From Polyangiaceae bacterium (GTDB lineage: Bacteria; Myxococcota_A; Polyangia; Polyangiales; Polyangiaceae), in contig JAWKRG010000010.1 in the NCBI GenBank assembly GCA_041389725.1, forward strand, positions 62,001-126,000: a stretch of DNA of 64,000 nucleotides. The letters run 5' to 3'. The notes under the pieces were generated by a model. That model did no database searches. It saw only the letters and a list, made by a program, of their open reading frames with translations, and was not told the origin of the DNA. This document shows, piece by piece, positions 10,037 through 17,832 of the stretch. Made by a program: the position numbers and the translations under genes. Within the stretch, counting starts at the first letter, position 1. Each line of letters begins with the position of its first letter.

Positions 10037-11129
10037 CGCTGGCTCGCCACCGATTGGCAGCACGGACCTGCATCTCTCCACCCACCTGTTTCATCCTCCA
10101 CGCCTGACCATTGCACGGGAGATGCGTGGGCTAACAAAGGCCGAGCTGGCGCAGCGCATCGGCAAATCCGCCGCAGCGGTGAGTCAGTTTGAGGCGGCAG
10201 GGCGTGTCTCTTGTCGGCCTGACGCTTCGACCCTCGGCACGATCGCTCTGGTCCTGGGCGTCCCGGTCAATTTCTTCGCCCCAAGGTACCCGGCGGCTCG
10301 GCTCGACCTTGAGCAGTGCCACTTCCGCAGCCTTCGAAGCACAAGCCAAAGAGATCGGCGAAAGTTGCTGGCTGTCGGAACGCTCACCTGCGATCTCCTT
10401 CGATTCCTGGAAGAGCACCTTGAGCTTCCAACGGAGGGGGTGTCTCAGGTTGCACGCACGGTTGCATCCGCCGAGGAAATCGAAAGGGCGGCCTTGGACC
10501 TTCGGCGTGGCTGGGGGCTCGGGCTCGGCCCTATTCCCAACGTCACCCGGCTGCTGGAGTCCCATGGCGTAGTAGTCGTTCATATCCCTGCCGGTTGCTC
10601 CGAAGTTGATGCGTTCTCCACGTGGAGCGATGGGCGACCGCTCGTCTTCTTGGTGATGGAGAAGGGATCCACCAGCCGCACCAGGTTTGACGCCTCCCAC
10701 GAGCTGGGTCACCTGGTCATGCACACGGATGCCTGCCCCGGCAACGCAGAACTTGAGCGGCAGGCGAACCGGTTCGCGAGCGCATTTCTCCTTCCCGCCG
10801 AAACGTTCGCAAGCGAATGTCCGAGGTGGCTCAACTGGGATCAGCTTTATGAGTTGAAAGCCAGATGGCGGGTCTCCGTCCAGGCGCTCGTTCGTCGAGC
10901 TTTTGATCTGCAACTGCTCTCAAAAGCCAGCTATCGACGAGCGTTCGTTCACATGAACAAGACGGGTGAGCGCCAGAACGAACGTGGTGAGCCGTCGCCC
11001 GAGCCTCCGACCTTGATTGCGAAGAGCCTGGAGGAACTGGCGCCAGATTTCACCATGGAAGATGTTGGTCGGCATCTCGGCCTCGGCAGCCAGCAGATCG
11101 CCAGACTCCTGCAGGATGGCTCTTGGTAG
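10023..11129 (+). CDS. XRE-family regulator fused to ImmA/IrrE-type zinc metallopeptidase
   Basis: The 368-residue protein has an N-terminal XRE helix-turn-helix (about 35-90, LTKAELAQRIGKSAAAVSQFE) and a COG2856 metallopeptidase domain (about 165-270) with the zinc motif HELGH in DASHELGHLVMH. The downstream acidic residues that complete the site (NAELERQANRFAS, with the family's E-x-x-A-N-x-F-A pattern) are present. A C-terminal tail follows (about 310-368). Such proteins repress their own operon and may cleave a repressor or partner on stress or infection. The start chosen is the ATG at 10023, overlapping the previous gene by 14 bp with AAGAAGG upstream; an in-frame start at 9990 is less likely. 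It is the last gene of the element. Confidence 0.85.
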   Translation: MKRADAGSPPIGSTDLHLSTHLFHPPRLTIAREMRGLTKAELAQRIGKSAAAVSQFEAAGRVSCRPDASTLGTIALVLGVPVNFFAPRYPAARLDLEQCHFRSLRSTSQRDRRKLLAVGTLTCDLLRFLEEHLELPTEGVSQVARTVASAEEIERAALDLRRGWGLGLGPIPNVTRLLESHGVVVVHIPAGCSEVDAFSTWSDGRPLVFLVMEKGSTSRTRFDASHELGHLVMHTDACPGNAELERQANRFASAFLLPAETFASECPRWLNWDQLYELKARWRVSVQALVRRAFDLQLLSKASYRRAFVHMNKTGERQNERGEPSPEPPTLIAKSLEELAPDFTMEDVGRHLGLGSQQIARLLQDGSW

Positions 11130-11445
11130 CTCAGAGAACCTCGTCGGCTGCACGGTCGAAGAGCCTTTGTGCAACTACCGAGTGCCCCGGCTTTCCCTCG
11201 TGGGTGCTCTCCCTGCTCTGTGTTGACGACCGGCGCGCTTCGGGGAGCGCGGACTCGCTGTCGCCGATCGGCTGCATTCCCATCTCGCAGCTAAACCGGA
11301 ATTGGCGTGGGGTCGCTCAGCTGGGGACCAGCCCGGCAGGCGGCAAGACGCGGCGCCCGGCGGGCTTCTTGGCGGGCGCCAGACCCAAGCGGTGGCGCGA
11401 TGAAAGAAGCATGACGGGCGCCGAGGCACGACCCTGCAGGTCGCG
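11130..11445. other. Gap between the XRE-ImmA gene and the integrase tail segment
   Basis: I see no gene, tRNA or repeat here beyond overlapping weak frames in a GC-rich background. It separates the plus-strand XRE-ImmA gene from the converging minus-strand segment that encodes the alternative integrase tail, so a terminator would be expected, but no clear stem-plus-U-tract is visible. Confidence 0.4.
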
Positions 11446-11720
11446 TCAACGCCCGCCGTCATCCACGTCGCGTAGCGCCGCGCAGATCACGGCGCGCGCC
11501 CCAGCGACGTCACCCGCATCGAGCAACCGCACCGCTTCGACGAGCTTGCTGCACAGCTCTGCTGCATCCGCAGCAGACGGCGTCATCACCAAACCGTTGC
11601 TCGCCCGATCCTCCCGAGTGCCATCCGACGTCACCGCTGTCCCCACGGAATTGCCACCACTCGAGCCCGCTGGCATGACGTGTCCTCGTTCGGCCACTCG
11701 GTGTCCGGCAGGCCCAACCC
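11446..11720 (-). other. Displaced 3' segment of the integrase gene (circular-form C-terminal tail)
   Basis: This segment is an open frame of 91 codons plus stop, read leftward out of the attR core in the same codon phase as the integrase gene. In the excised circle the two core copies become one, and the integrase frame passes from E447 into this segment (RVGPAGHRVAERG onward), ending in a helical tail with EAVRLLDAGDVAGARAV. A second, diverged copy of that tail survives at 13204-13341, which argues that the sequence is selected as protein. In the integrated state it has no start of its own other than a chance ATG upstream in chromosomal DNA at 11886. Confidence 0.7.
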
Positions 11721-11768
11721 TTTCGTAAACCGTAGGTCTCGAGTTCAAGTCTCGAAGCTGGCTCCAAG
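11721..11768 (+). repeat. attR-type 48-bp direct repeat (distal end)
   Basis: This is the second perfect copy of the attachment core. It contains only the 3' part of the tRNA (anticodon loop to CCA) and no 5' half upstream, so it is not a functional tRNA gene. A minus-strand frame (11446-11886) reads through it and encodes the same peptide as the integrase C-terminus over the core (SQLRDLNSRPTVYE), then diverges. Confidence 0.93.
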
Positions 11769-11881
11769 TAGTTCCGAAGATCGGAAACCTGTCCTCATGC
11801 TTGGGGATTCGCCCTCTACACGGTGCGACGACTCCGTCAGCGTCGGACTTCGTCGCTAGCTCGATCCCCTTGGAGGATCGG

Positions 11882-11903
11882 TCCAAATCCCCAAGCTGGC
11901 TCC
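11882..11903 (+). repeat. Decayed tRNA-Thr 3'-end (att-like) relic 1
   Basis: The sequence matches the 3' end of the tRNA attachment core at about 18 of 22 positions and ends in AAGCTGGCTCC. It lies 114 bp beyond attR and has no 5' half. It is best explained as the scar of an earlier integration at the same tRNA. Confidence 0.55.
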
Positions 11904-12015
11904 GTCTGCTCTCTAGCGAGAGCCATTCCTGGTGACAAGCTCGGACCGGGGCTTCGGTGAAGTCGGTGGAATTGGTGCTCAGCTACGTCGGTGCTGACAG
12001 TGTGGGCCGCCGCGG

Positions 12016-12037
12016 ACCGTTGGTCTCGAGCGAAGCT
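12016..12037 (+). repeat. Decayed tRNA-Thr 3'-end (att-like) relic 2
   Basis: ACCGTTGGTCTCGAG followed by CGAAGCT matches the attachment core with one mismatch and a 9-bp deletion between two short TCGA repeats. It sits directly next to the end of the split YhcG-like gene (stop at 12043). It is a second scar of earlier integration. Confidence 0.55.
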
Positions 12038-12042
12038 CATGG

Positions 12043-12681
12043 TCAGTCGCTAGCGTCCTCCCGCGCAAGCTCGGCATAGAGCTCGTGCAGCTTGCGGCGC
12101 ATCAGCGCTTTGCTTGGCAGCATCGTCTGATACTCGGCTACCAGCGTCGGGGATGTTGTTCGCGCAAGCGCGTACTCCACGACCTCGTCGTCCTTCGTGG
12201 CACAGAGCAGAACGCCGATCGATGGGCGCTCGTGGGGCTTCCTCACGTCGCGATCCAGCGCTTCGACGTAGAAGCTCAGCTTGCCCAGGTCCTCGGGTTC
12301 GAACTTTCGGACCTTCAGCTCGAACGCGACGAGACACGCCAGGCCGCGGTGAAAGAAGAGCAGGTCAATCGCGAAGTCCCGATTCCCGACCTGGACGGGA
12401 TACTCCGAGCCGACGAAGCAGAAGCCGCGGCCGAGTTCGTTGATGAATCGACCCAGATTCCGCAAGAGTGCCGCGTGAAGGTCAGCCTCCGAATGGTCGG
12501 GAGCGAGGCCCAGAAACTCCAGGCTGTACTCGTTCTTGAAGTCGTCGACTGCAGCAGGATGAACTTGTGCCACCGCTGGTGACACTTTCTTCTTTTGGCT
12601 TGCGTTGCGCGCAGCGGCGCCCGTTCGAATTTGTCGCTCGAGCTCGCGCGTGGTCCAGCGCTCCTTGATGGCCGCGAGCAT
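12043..12681 (-). pseudogene. YhcG/DUF1016 C-terminal PD-(D/E)XK nuclease part, separated by an amber codon
   Basis: The 212-residue reading frame corresponds to the C-terminal nuclease domain of the YhcG family. It has the typical GFCFVGSEYPVQVGNRDFAI and SIGVLLCATKDDEVVEYALA blocks and the catalytic D...(F)ELK signature (D in FAIDLLFF, ELK in VAFELKVRKFEP). It begins with an ATG that directly follows the TAG stop of the N-terminal part in the same frame. In intact homologues the two parts are one protein and the amber position is usually an aromatic residue (REFYL), so a Tyr codon probably became TAG. Re-initiation at the abutting ATG could still make the nuclease domain alone. YhcG proteins are linked to restriction and defence loci. 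Confidence 0.75.
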
Positions 12682-13116
12682 CTAGAACTCCCGTTCCTTG
12701 ACGTGCTTCGTCTGGCTCAGCAGGATGAGATGGTGCGTCCACGGCAATTGTCTCAGCAGTGCTGAGACTTTTCTATCCGCGCGGTATGCTTCGTAAAATT
12801 GGCGCATCCTGAAGAGGTTCGGGCGCGTGAAGCCCCGCACGCCAGGGTATTCTTGCGCGATCGCGGCAGCGAGTTGCTCGACGACCCCGTCACCCCACTC
12901 AGCGCTCTCGATCTTCTTGGCGATGTATTCGCCGAGCGTCCAATAGAGTTTGACCAGCTCGGTGTTGACGGCCTGGTACGCGCGGCCGCGCGCCGCTTCG
13001 ATTAGGGCAAGCACCTCGTCGAACTCACCTGCCGGCGTGACCTTGGCGGGGCGTCGCGCTGCGGCGGCCTTCTTGCTGGTCAGCGCTTTGGACGGTTTCT
13101 TCCGCGGCTTCGGCAT
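12682..13116 (-). pseudogene. YhcG/DUF1016 N-terminal (DNA-binding) part, ends at in-frame amber codon
   Basis: The 144-residue reading frame has a basic N-terminal tail (about 1-27) and a DUF1016 N-terminal domain. Landmarks are LVKLYWTLGEYI, FTRPNLFRMRQFYEAY and LPWTHHLILLSQTK, all standard family blocks. It ends EREF-TAG, immediately followed in frame by ATG and the rest of the family sequence. One substitution would restore a full-length protein of about 356 residues. It lies in the accretion zone between the current attR and the older integrase-tail relic, so it was probably delivered by an earlier element. Confidence 0.75.
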
Positions 13117-13203
13117 CCCCCGAGCGTCTCCTCTACCCTGCGCTCGTTCTACCGCAGCGAGGCCGGAAGCGGAACGACGTTTTGCGAAGGTGGCTCGAAG
13201 CTG

Positions 13204-13341
13204 TCAGGTCGACTGCCGGCCCGCGGACGCGCCAGCCCTCTTCAATCGTTCTTCAAGTCGAGCCAGCGCGGCACGGACGACCGCCCGCGCTGCACCGAAG
13301 TCACCGCGATCCAGCAAACGCACCGCCTCCGTGCCACAACC
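13204..13341 (-). pseudogene. Relic of a second integrase C-terminal tail
   Basis: A start-less frame encodes TEAVRLLDRGDFGAARAVV followed by RAALARLEERLKRA and stops at 13204-13206. It aligns with the tail EAVRLLDAGDVAGARAVICAAL encoded at the right end of the current element. An upstream in-frame stop near 13345 and the lack of a nearby tRNA core show that the attachment end has been deleted. It marks the right edge of an older, related element and the point where ordinary chromosome resumes. Confidence 0.6.
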
Positions 13342-13362
13342 TCACGTCGGTTGGCTGCAAAA

Positions 13363-15318
13363 TCACGTCGCCGGGCGCGTTGCGTCGTAGGCGCTGCTGC
13401 GGCATTCGACGATGCCGCCGTCGACGGTGACGCCGATCACCAGTCCGGCGTCGGCCAGGACGCTGATGAAAGGCGCACGCCAGCTCTTCTCTTGCCAAAG
13501 CAGCGCGAAGGTCGCCGGCGCGCGTTGGACCCAAATCGCTCCCGCGCCCGCCGCGTAGGCGCGGCCGAAGGGGTCGACGGCGACGGACGCGAAATCCGGT
13601 GCGCCCTCGATGGACGCCACACGCGGGCCATCCTTGCGAAGCTGTAGGCATGCGCCACCGGTGCCGACGGCGATCGCAAACTCGTGTTCTGGGGAAGACG
13701 CGCACGCGAGCAGCGCGCGTCCCGGGGGGACCTCGATTGGGGAGAGCTCCCAGAGCAGGGGTCTGAAGATGGCTGCGAAGGGCGCGTTGTGCCCGCGTCC
13801 GATCACCAGCCAGCTTTCTTCGTCCAACCGAGCAATTCCAGACAGCGTGGCAGCGCCCGGCACCACCATCGGCTTGAGGAAGCGCTTTGCAACGACAGCG
13901 TGAAGCTCAGGGGGGTGGCCAGGGCGCTCGCCGACCAGCACCGCGAGATCCTCCGGGTCGCCCGACGCGTCCACGAAGGTCACCTCCTCGGCTGGGCAGC
14001 GATAGCGCTGCATGACTTCACCACTGCTGAAGCGAGCGAGGTGGCCGTGTGCGCCGCCGATGAGCCACGACGTGGAAGCCAGGCGGCGCGCGAACTTGGA
14101 GTCCTGACTGATGCCTTCGAGGTTGACGTCCGCCCAGCGCACGCCGTCCCAGTAGCAGAGGCCCCGCGTGCTCGCGGCCAAGCAATGGCCGCTCGCGTTC
14201 CAGCCCACGGAGAGCAGCAGGCGATCTTGTCCCGGCGGGAATCGCACCACGAATCGTTGGGGTGCGGACGATTCCGGTCGCATCATTTGGATGCTGTCGA
14301 ACCAGCGACGGGTCGGCCGTGCGGAGGGAGAATCGGCCACCAACCAGGGCCGCAGGCTCTGGGCGAAGAGCTGTGCACTGCGGGGGCGGTCTCCGGGATT
14401 GGGCGAAGTGGCGCGCGCCAGGGCGAGGTCGATGGCCTGACAAGCAGCCTCTTTTTCGCGAAGCTCAGGGCTGAGCCCCGGGGCGGCTGCGAGGGTGGCT
14501 CGCTCCGGCGTGCCCACGGCCACCAACGCCTGAGTCGGGCTCGAGACGTCGAAGTAGCGCTGACCCGTGAGCACGAAATACACGATGGTAGCGAAGGAGA
14601 AGACGTCGCTCTGCGGGCCGACGGGTGCATTGCCGCCGATCTGTTCGGGCGCGACGTAGCCGGGCGTGCCGATGATGGCGTCGCCAAATGTGGCGGAGAG
14701 CCCCGCGGGCTTGGCGATGCCGAAGTCCGAGATCTTGAACATCTCCGATTCCCCGGTGCCGCAGCACAGCACGTTGCCGGGGGTCAAATCGCGGTGCACC
14801 ACGCCCACGGCGTGGATCTCCGTCAGGCCGCGCGACAAGCTGTCGACCAAGCGCGCTGCGCGTTGAGGATCGAAAGCCATGCGCGTCGCGTTGACGGCGT
14901 AGGCGACTCGCGCTTCGAGGGTCGTTCCCTCCACGCCGCCGTGGACGTACTCCAGGGCGATCCACGGCAACTGCAGCGAGCGACCGAAGTAGTCGAAGGA
15001 GATGTGCCCCGTGTCGAGCAAGCGCACCACGAACGGCGTGGGGGGCACGCGCTCGTTCAGCCGGCCGAGGGCGACGGCCTCCTTCTTGACGATGGTGTTG
15101 GCCTGGTCCCCGGACTCCACCACGAGGCGGGGCAAGATCACCTTGACCACGACAGGCGTCTCGCCTTCGGGAGACATCCGCGTCGCGAAGAATGCCACCG
15201 CCGTCCCGCCCTGTCCCAAGGTGCGTTCCACGCGGTAGCTGACGCCCGGATGGACCTCGGAGTCGAAGACCCGCCCTGTGAACGAAGAAGCTGGCCGACT
15301 CGGAACGCCGGTCTGCAT
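13363..15318 (-). CDS. Serine/threonine protein kinase with C-terminal propeller-like region
   Basis: The 651-residue protein has an N-terminal eukaryotic-type (Hanks) kinase domain (about 28-310). The Gly-rich loop is LGQGGTAVAF (34-43), the lysine K59 in VVVKV, the catalytic loop HRDLTPGNVL (175-184), DFG at 198-200, and the activation segment GTPGYVAPEQ. The remaining half has repeated beta-rich segments of WD/BNR character, which may form a sensor or scaffold propeller. No transmembrane helix is evident, so it is likely cytoplasmic. Large sets of such kinases are typical of myxobacteria. Its 3' end abuts the relic of the older mobile element, so the last residues could be affected by that event. 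Confidence 0.88.
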   Translation of the reverse strand: MQTGVPSRPASSFTGRVFDSEVHPGVSYRVERTLGQGGTAVAFFATRMSPEGETPVVVKVILPRLVVESGDQANTIVKKEAVALGRLNERVPPTPFVVRLLDTGHISFDYFGRSLQLPWIALEYVHGGVEGTTLEARVAYAVNATRMAFDPQRAARLVDSLSRGLTEIHAVGVVHRDLTPGNVLCCGTGESEMFKISDFGIAKPAGLSATFGDAIIGTPGYVAPEQIGGNAPVGPQSDVFSFATIVYFVLTGQRYFDVSSPTQALVAVGTPERATLAAAPGLSPELREKEAACQAIDLALARATSPNPGDRPRSAQLFAQSLRPWLVADSPSARPTRRWFDSIQMMRPESSAPQRFVVRFPPGQDRLLLSVGWNASGHCLAASTRGLCYWDGVRWADVNLEGISQDSKFARRLASTSWLIGGAHGHLARFSSGEVMQRYRCPAEEVTFVDASGDPEDLAVLVGERPGHPPELHAVVAKRFLKPMVVPGAATLSGIARLDEESWLVIGRGHNAPFAAIFRPLLWELSPIEVPPGRALLACASSPEHEFAIAVGTGGACLQLRKDGPRVASIEGAPDFASVAVDPFGRAYAAGAGAIWVQRAPATFALLWQEKSWRAPFISVLADAGLVIGVTVDGGIVECRSSAYDATRPAT

Positions 15319-15465
15319 GTCCCCACCATAGAGGGTTTTGTGCCGTTCGTCAGCGCCGGCGATCGCCTACGACCGGCTCGAGGGACGGCGACGTGAAAAA
15401 ACCACCGCTGTCCGCGGGGCGATGCCCCTTGCACCGCACTGAGGGCGGCGCTTAGCTGCCGCGCC

Positions 15466-15915
15466 ATGCGAGCGGTCGTGCAGCGAGTGAGTCAGGCGAG
15501 CGTGAGCGTGGGAGGGGCGACGGTGGGCCAGGTCGGCGTTGGGCTCGTGGTGCTCGTGGGGGTGGCCCGCGAGGACGGCGACGCCGACGCGGAGTTTCTC
15601 GCGGACAAGGTCGTCGGTCTGCGTATCTTCGAGGACGACGCGGGAAAGATGAACCGCAGCGTGCAGGACGTTGGAGGCGGCGTGCTGGCCGTCTCGCAAT
15701 TCACGCTGCTCGGAGACGTGCGCAAGGGGCGACGTCCGAGCTTTGGTGATGCGATGGAGCCGGAGCGCGCTCGCCAGCTGTTCGAGGTCTTCTGCGCTGC
15801 CTGTCGCCGACAAGGAGTTCAAGTCGAAACGGGGAGATTTCGCGAGCACATGCTGGTGGAGCTTTCAAACGACGGTCCGGTCACGATACTGATCGACAGC
15901 AAGCGCCTGTTTTGA
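15466..15915 (+). CDS. dtd: D-aminoacyl-tRNA deacylase
   Basis: The 149-residue protein matches DTD over its full length. It hydrolyses D-amino acids mischarged on tRNA and recycles the tRNA in the cytoplasm. Family landmarks are the N-terminal MRAVVQRVSQASV, the SQFTL motif with its active-site residues, and the C-terminal NDGPVT motif carrying the Gly-cisPro that enforces D-chirality. It is followed 22 bp later by a HIT-family gene on the same strand. Confidence 0.95.
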   Translation: MRAVVQRVSQASVSVGGATVGQVGVGLVVLVGVAREDGDADAEFLADKVVGLRIFEDDAGKMNRSVQDVGGGVLAVSQFTLLGDVRKGRRPSFGDAMEPERARQLFEVFCAACRRQGVQVETGRFREHMLVELSNDGPVTILIDSKRLF

Positions 15916-15937
15916 GCGGGCCGCGGAGAGGACGAAG

Positions 15938-16285
15938 ATGAGCGACTGCCTGTTCTGTAAGATCGCGAACAAGACCATCCCGGCGCAGGTCGTATACGAG
16001 GACGACCGCGCGCTCGCCTTTCGCGACATCAATCCCGCGGCCCCCACCCACGTGCTGGTCATTCCGCGTCGCCACATCGCCACTATTGACGATGCACAAC
16101 CGGGCGACGAAGCGGAGATGGGGCACTTGTTCCTGGTGGCCGCAGCGGTTGCGCGACAAGAAGGGCTGGAGCGCGGCTACCGGACAGTGATGAACTGCAA
16201 GGCCGACGCTGGGCAAAGCGTGTTCCACGTCCACCTGCACGTGCTCGGCGGCAGAGCGCTGGGCTGGCCGCCGATGCCCTCGTGA
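15938..16285 (+). CDS. Histidine triad (HIT/HINT) nucleotide-binding hydrolase
   Basis: The 115-residue protein has the complete HINT fold. The CLFCKI zinc-associated start, the INPAAPTHVLVIP block and the catalytic triad HVHLHVLGGR near the C-terminus are present. HINT proteins hydrolyse AMP-lysine and other nucleoside phosphoramidates, with roles in general metabolite clean-up. It sits directly downstream of dtd and is probably co-transcribed with it. Confidence 0.93.
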   Translation: MSDCLFCKIANKTIPAQVVYEDDRALAFRDINPAAPTHVLVIPRRHIATIDDAQPGDEAEMGHLFLVAAAVARQEGLERGYRTVMNCKADAGQSVFHVHLHVLGGRALGWPPMPS

Positions 16286-16354
16286 GCGAGCACCGGAGCC
16301 CGAATCGGACTCAAAGGCCACCCGAGGCCTGAGCGGATCTGCTATGAGGAGCTG

Positions 16355-16780
16355 ATGGAAATCCGACGCATGCAGGACGGCGATTTGGACGCCGTGGCGC
16401 AGCTCTACCTGGACTCCTACGAAGTGAGTTGGACCCGAGAGGGCGCGCGCGCGTACATCGACAAGTTCTTCCGCTTCGAGCCGGGCAGCTGTTTCGTGGC
16501 TGTCGAGGGCGATGGCGTGGTGGGAGCCGTCATGGGGTACTCTTTCGAACGCGAGTTCGGCCTGGTGCTGTTCATCCAGGAGCTGATGGTCCACCCCGGT
16601 ACTCGGCACCACGGCGTCGCGAAGAAGCTGGTGAGCGCCCTGAGAGAATCCTCCGGCAAGCGCCCCAGCCGAGTGAAGGTGAAGCCCCTGGTCAAGGCGG
16701 ACACCGGTGTCCTCAATTTCTACAATTCCCTCGGATTCGAGCGGGACAAGAGCGTCAGCTTCTCTTTCGACGAGGACTGA
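16355..16780 (+). CDS. GNAT-family N-acetyltransferase
   Basis: The 141-residue protein has the GNAT fold: an N-terminal strand (MEIRRMQDGDLDAVAQLY), the V-x-G-x-V motif (VVGAVMGY), the beta4/alpha3 acetyl-CoA site (LFIQELMVHPGTRHHGVAKKL) and a C-terminal FYNSLGFER block. The substrate cannot be inferred; the last part resembles small-molecule or protein N-acetyltransferases. It is the last gene before a cobalamin riboswitch. Confidence 0.85.
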   Translation: MEIRRMQDGDLDAVAQLYLDSYEVSWTREGARAYIDKFFRFEPGSCFVAVEGDGVVGAVMGYSFEREFGLVLFIQELMVHPGTRHHGVAKKLVSALRESSGKRPSRVKVKPLVKADTGVLNFYNSLGFERDKSVSFSFDED

Positions 16781-16879
16781 GAGCGGGTCTCAGGTCCTCG
16801 ATTCGGTCTCGAGGCCGCTCCCCAAAGCACCGTCCCGCGCCGTGACCTGCTGAGGTTGGCTCCGCGCCCGCTCCGTGCT

Positions 16880-17060
16880 AGCGGTGCGTCGTCGTTCGAG
16901 CCCCATCACTTGGGGGCAGGACACCATGTCCTGCGCGGGGAAGCCGGTGTGAGTCCGGCACGGAGCCGCCGCTGTAACCCTATTGAACTGCATCGGTCGA
17001 ATGCCACTGGCCCACCGGCTGGGAAGGCGACCGGATCGCAAGGGAAGTCAGAACACCTCC
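16880..17060 (+). ncRNA. Cobalamin riboswitch
   Basis: Hallmark conserved blocks occur in order: GCGGGGAAGCCGGTGTGAGT, CCGGCACGGAGCCGCCGCTG and TAACCC (16935-16980), then GCCACTGG (17003-17010), the GGGAAGGC loop (17021-17028) and the closing AAGTCAGAACACC (17044-17056). An upstream hairpin-forming segment, GGCAGGACACCATGTCCTGC, fits the P3 region. The boundaries are approximate. It lies 70 bp upstream of a lipoprotein gene overlapping a TonB-dependent receptor gene. In most such elements, bound adenosyl- or methylcobalamin lowers expression of the downstream uptake genes. Confidence 0.92.
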
Positions 17061-17130
17061 TCGACGACGCTCGCACCATGTGGTGTGGGCGCCTCTAGCC
17101 TGGGCGCGTGCCTCGCCCGAGGAGCGAATC

Positions 17131-17832
17131 ATGAAGTCGGCTGCGTATCTGGGACTGCCCCTCCTGTGTTGGTCCCTGGCAGGCTGCGGTGACTCCAGCG
17201 ACGACCCCGCGGGGACCGGCGCGAGCCCGGAGCTTCAGACCTACGATCCCGGCCCGATCGTGTGCGGAGCCGGGAGCGTGCATTTCGCTTCGCATGCGCT
17301 CCAGCACAGCTTTGGCCCCGGGCAGAACGCCGGGCAAAATCGCTTCCCCACGCCTCTGCTCGGCGGTCCTCGGGGGGCCGGGTGCTGTGCCGGTTCCCTC
17401 GACGTCGTGTCCTTGGGCAACGGCGGCAGCGTGGTGCTCGCCTTCGCTCACAACGCCATCGTCGACGGTCCCGGCGATGATTTCGTGGTTTTCGAGAACG
17501 CCTTTTTCGTCGACGGAGATGAAGGTCGGGTGTTCGCCGAGTTGGCCGAAGTCGCGGTCAGTGAAGACGGTGAAGTTTGGCACGCGTTTCCTTGCGACGC
17601 CGTGGCACCTCCCTACGATCGCTGTGCGGGCGTGGCGCCGGTGTACGCGAACGTTGACGACAACTCGATCGATCCGCTGGGCAAGGATGCCGGGGGCGAT
17701 CGCTTCGACCTGGCGGAGCTGGGGCTCGAGCGCGCGAGGTACGTCAAGATCACCGACCGCGCGGACATCGCCGGGATGAACGGCGTGTTCGATCTGGATG
17801 CAGTCGCGATCCTGAACGCCGAGTGCCCGTGA
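17131..17832 (+). CDS. Secreted lipoprotein under B12-riboswitch control
   Basis: The 233-residue protein has a lipoprotein signal (MKSAAYLGLPLLCWSLAGCG, Cys at 19) and a beta-rich domain. The block DDFVVFENAFF, followed by AELAEVAVSEDGEVWHAFPC and a late GDRFDLAELGLERARYVKI segment, is a pattern I recall from secreted 'cell surface' proteins of Bacteroidetes and myxobacteria. ATG at 17131 has GGAG 10 bp upstream. It is the first gene after the cobalamin riboswitch and overlaps the receptor gene, so it may be a surface or periplasmic corrinoid-capturing protein, analogous in role (not sequence) to Bacteroides BtuG. Its ligand is inferred from context only. Confidence 0.8.
   Translation: MKSAAYLGLPLLCWSLAGCGDSSDDPAGTGASPELQTYDPGPIVCGAGSVHFASHALQHSFGPGQNAGQNRFPTPLLGGPRGAGCCAGSLDVVSLGNGGSVVLAFAHNAIVDGPGDDFVVFENAFFVDGDEGRVFAELAEVAVSEDGEVWHAFPCDAVAPPYDRCAGVAPVYANVDDNSIDPLGKDAGGDRFDLAELGLERARYVKITDRADIAGMNGVFDLDAVAILNAECP

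Noticed and set aside
13684..15396. Long open frame (570 codons) on the plus strand antisense to the Ser/Thr kinase
   Set aside because: It is the usual GC-rich antisense shadow of a real gene; the minus strand shows complete kinase motifs.
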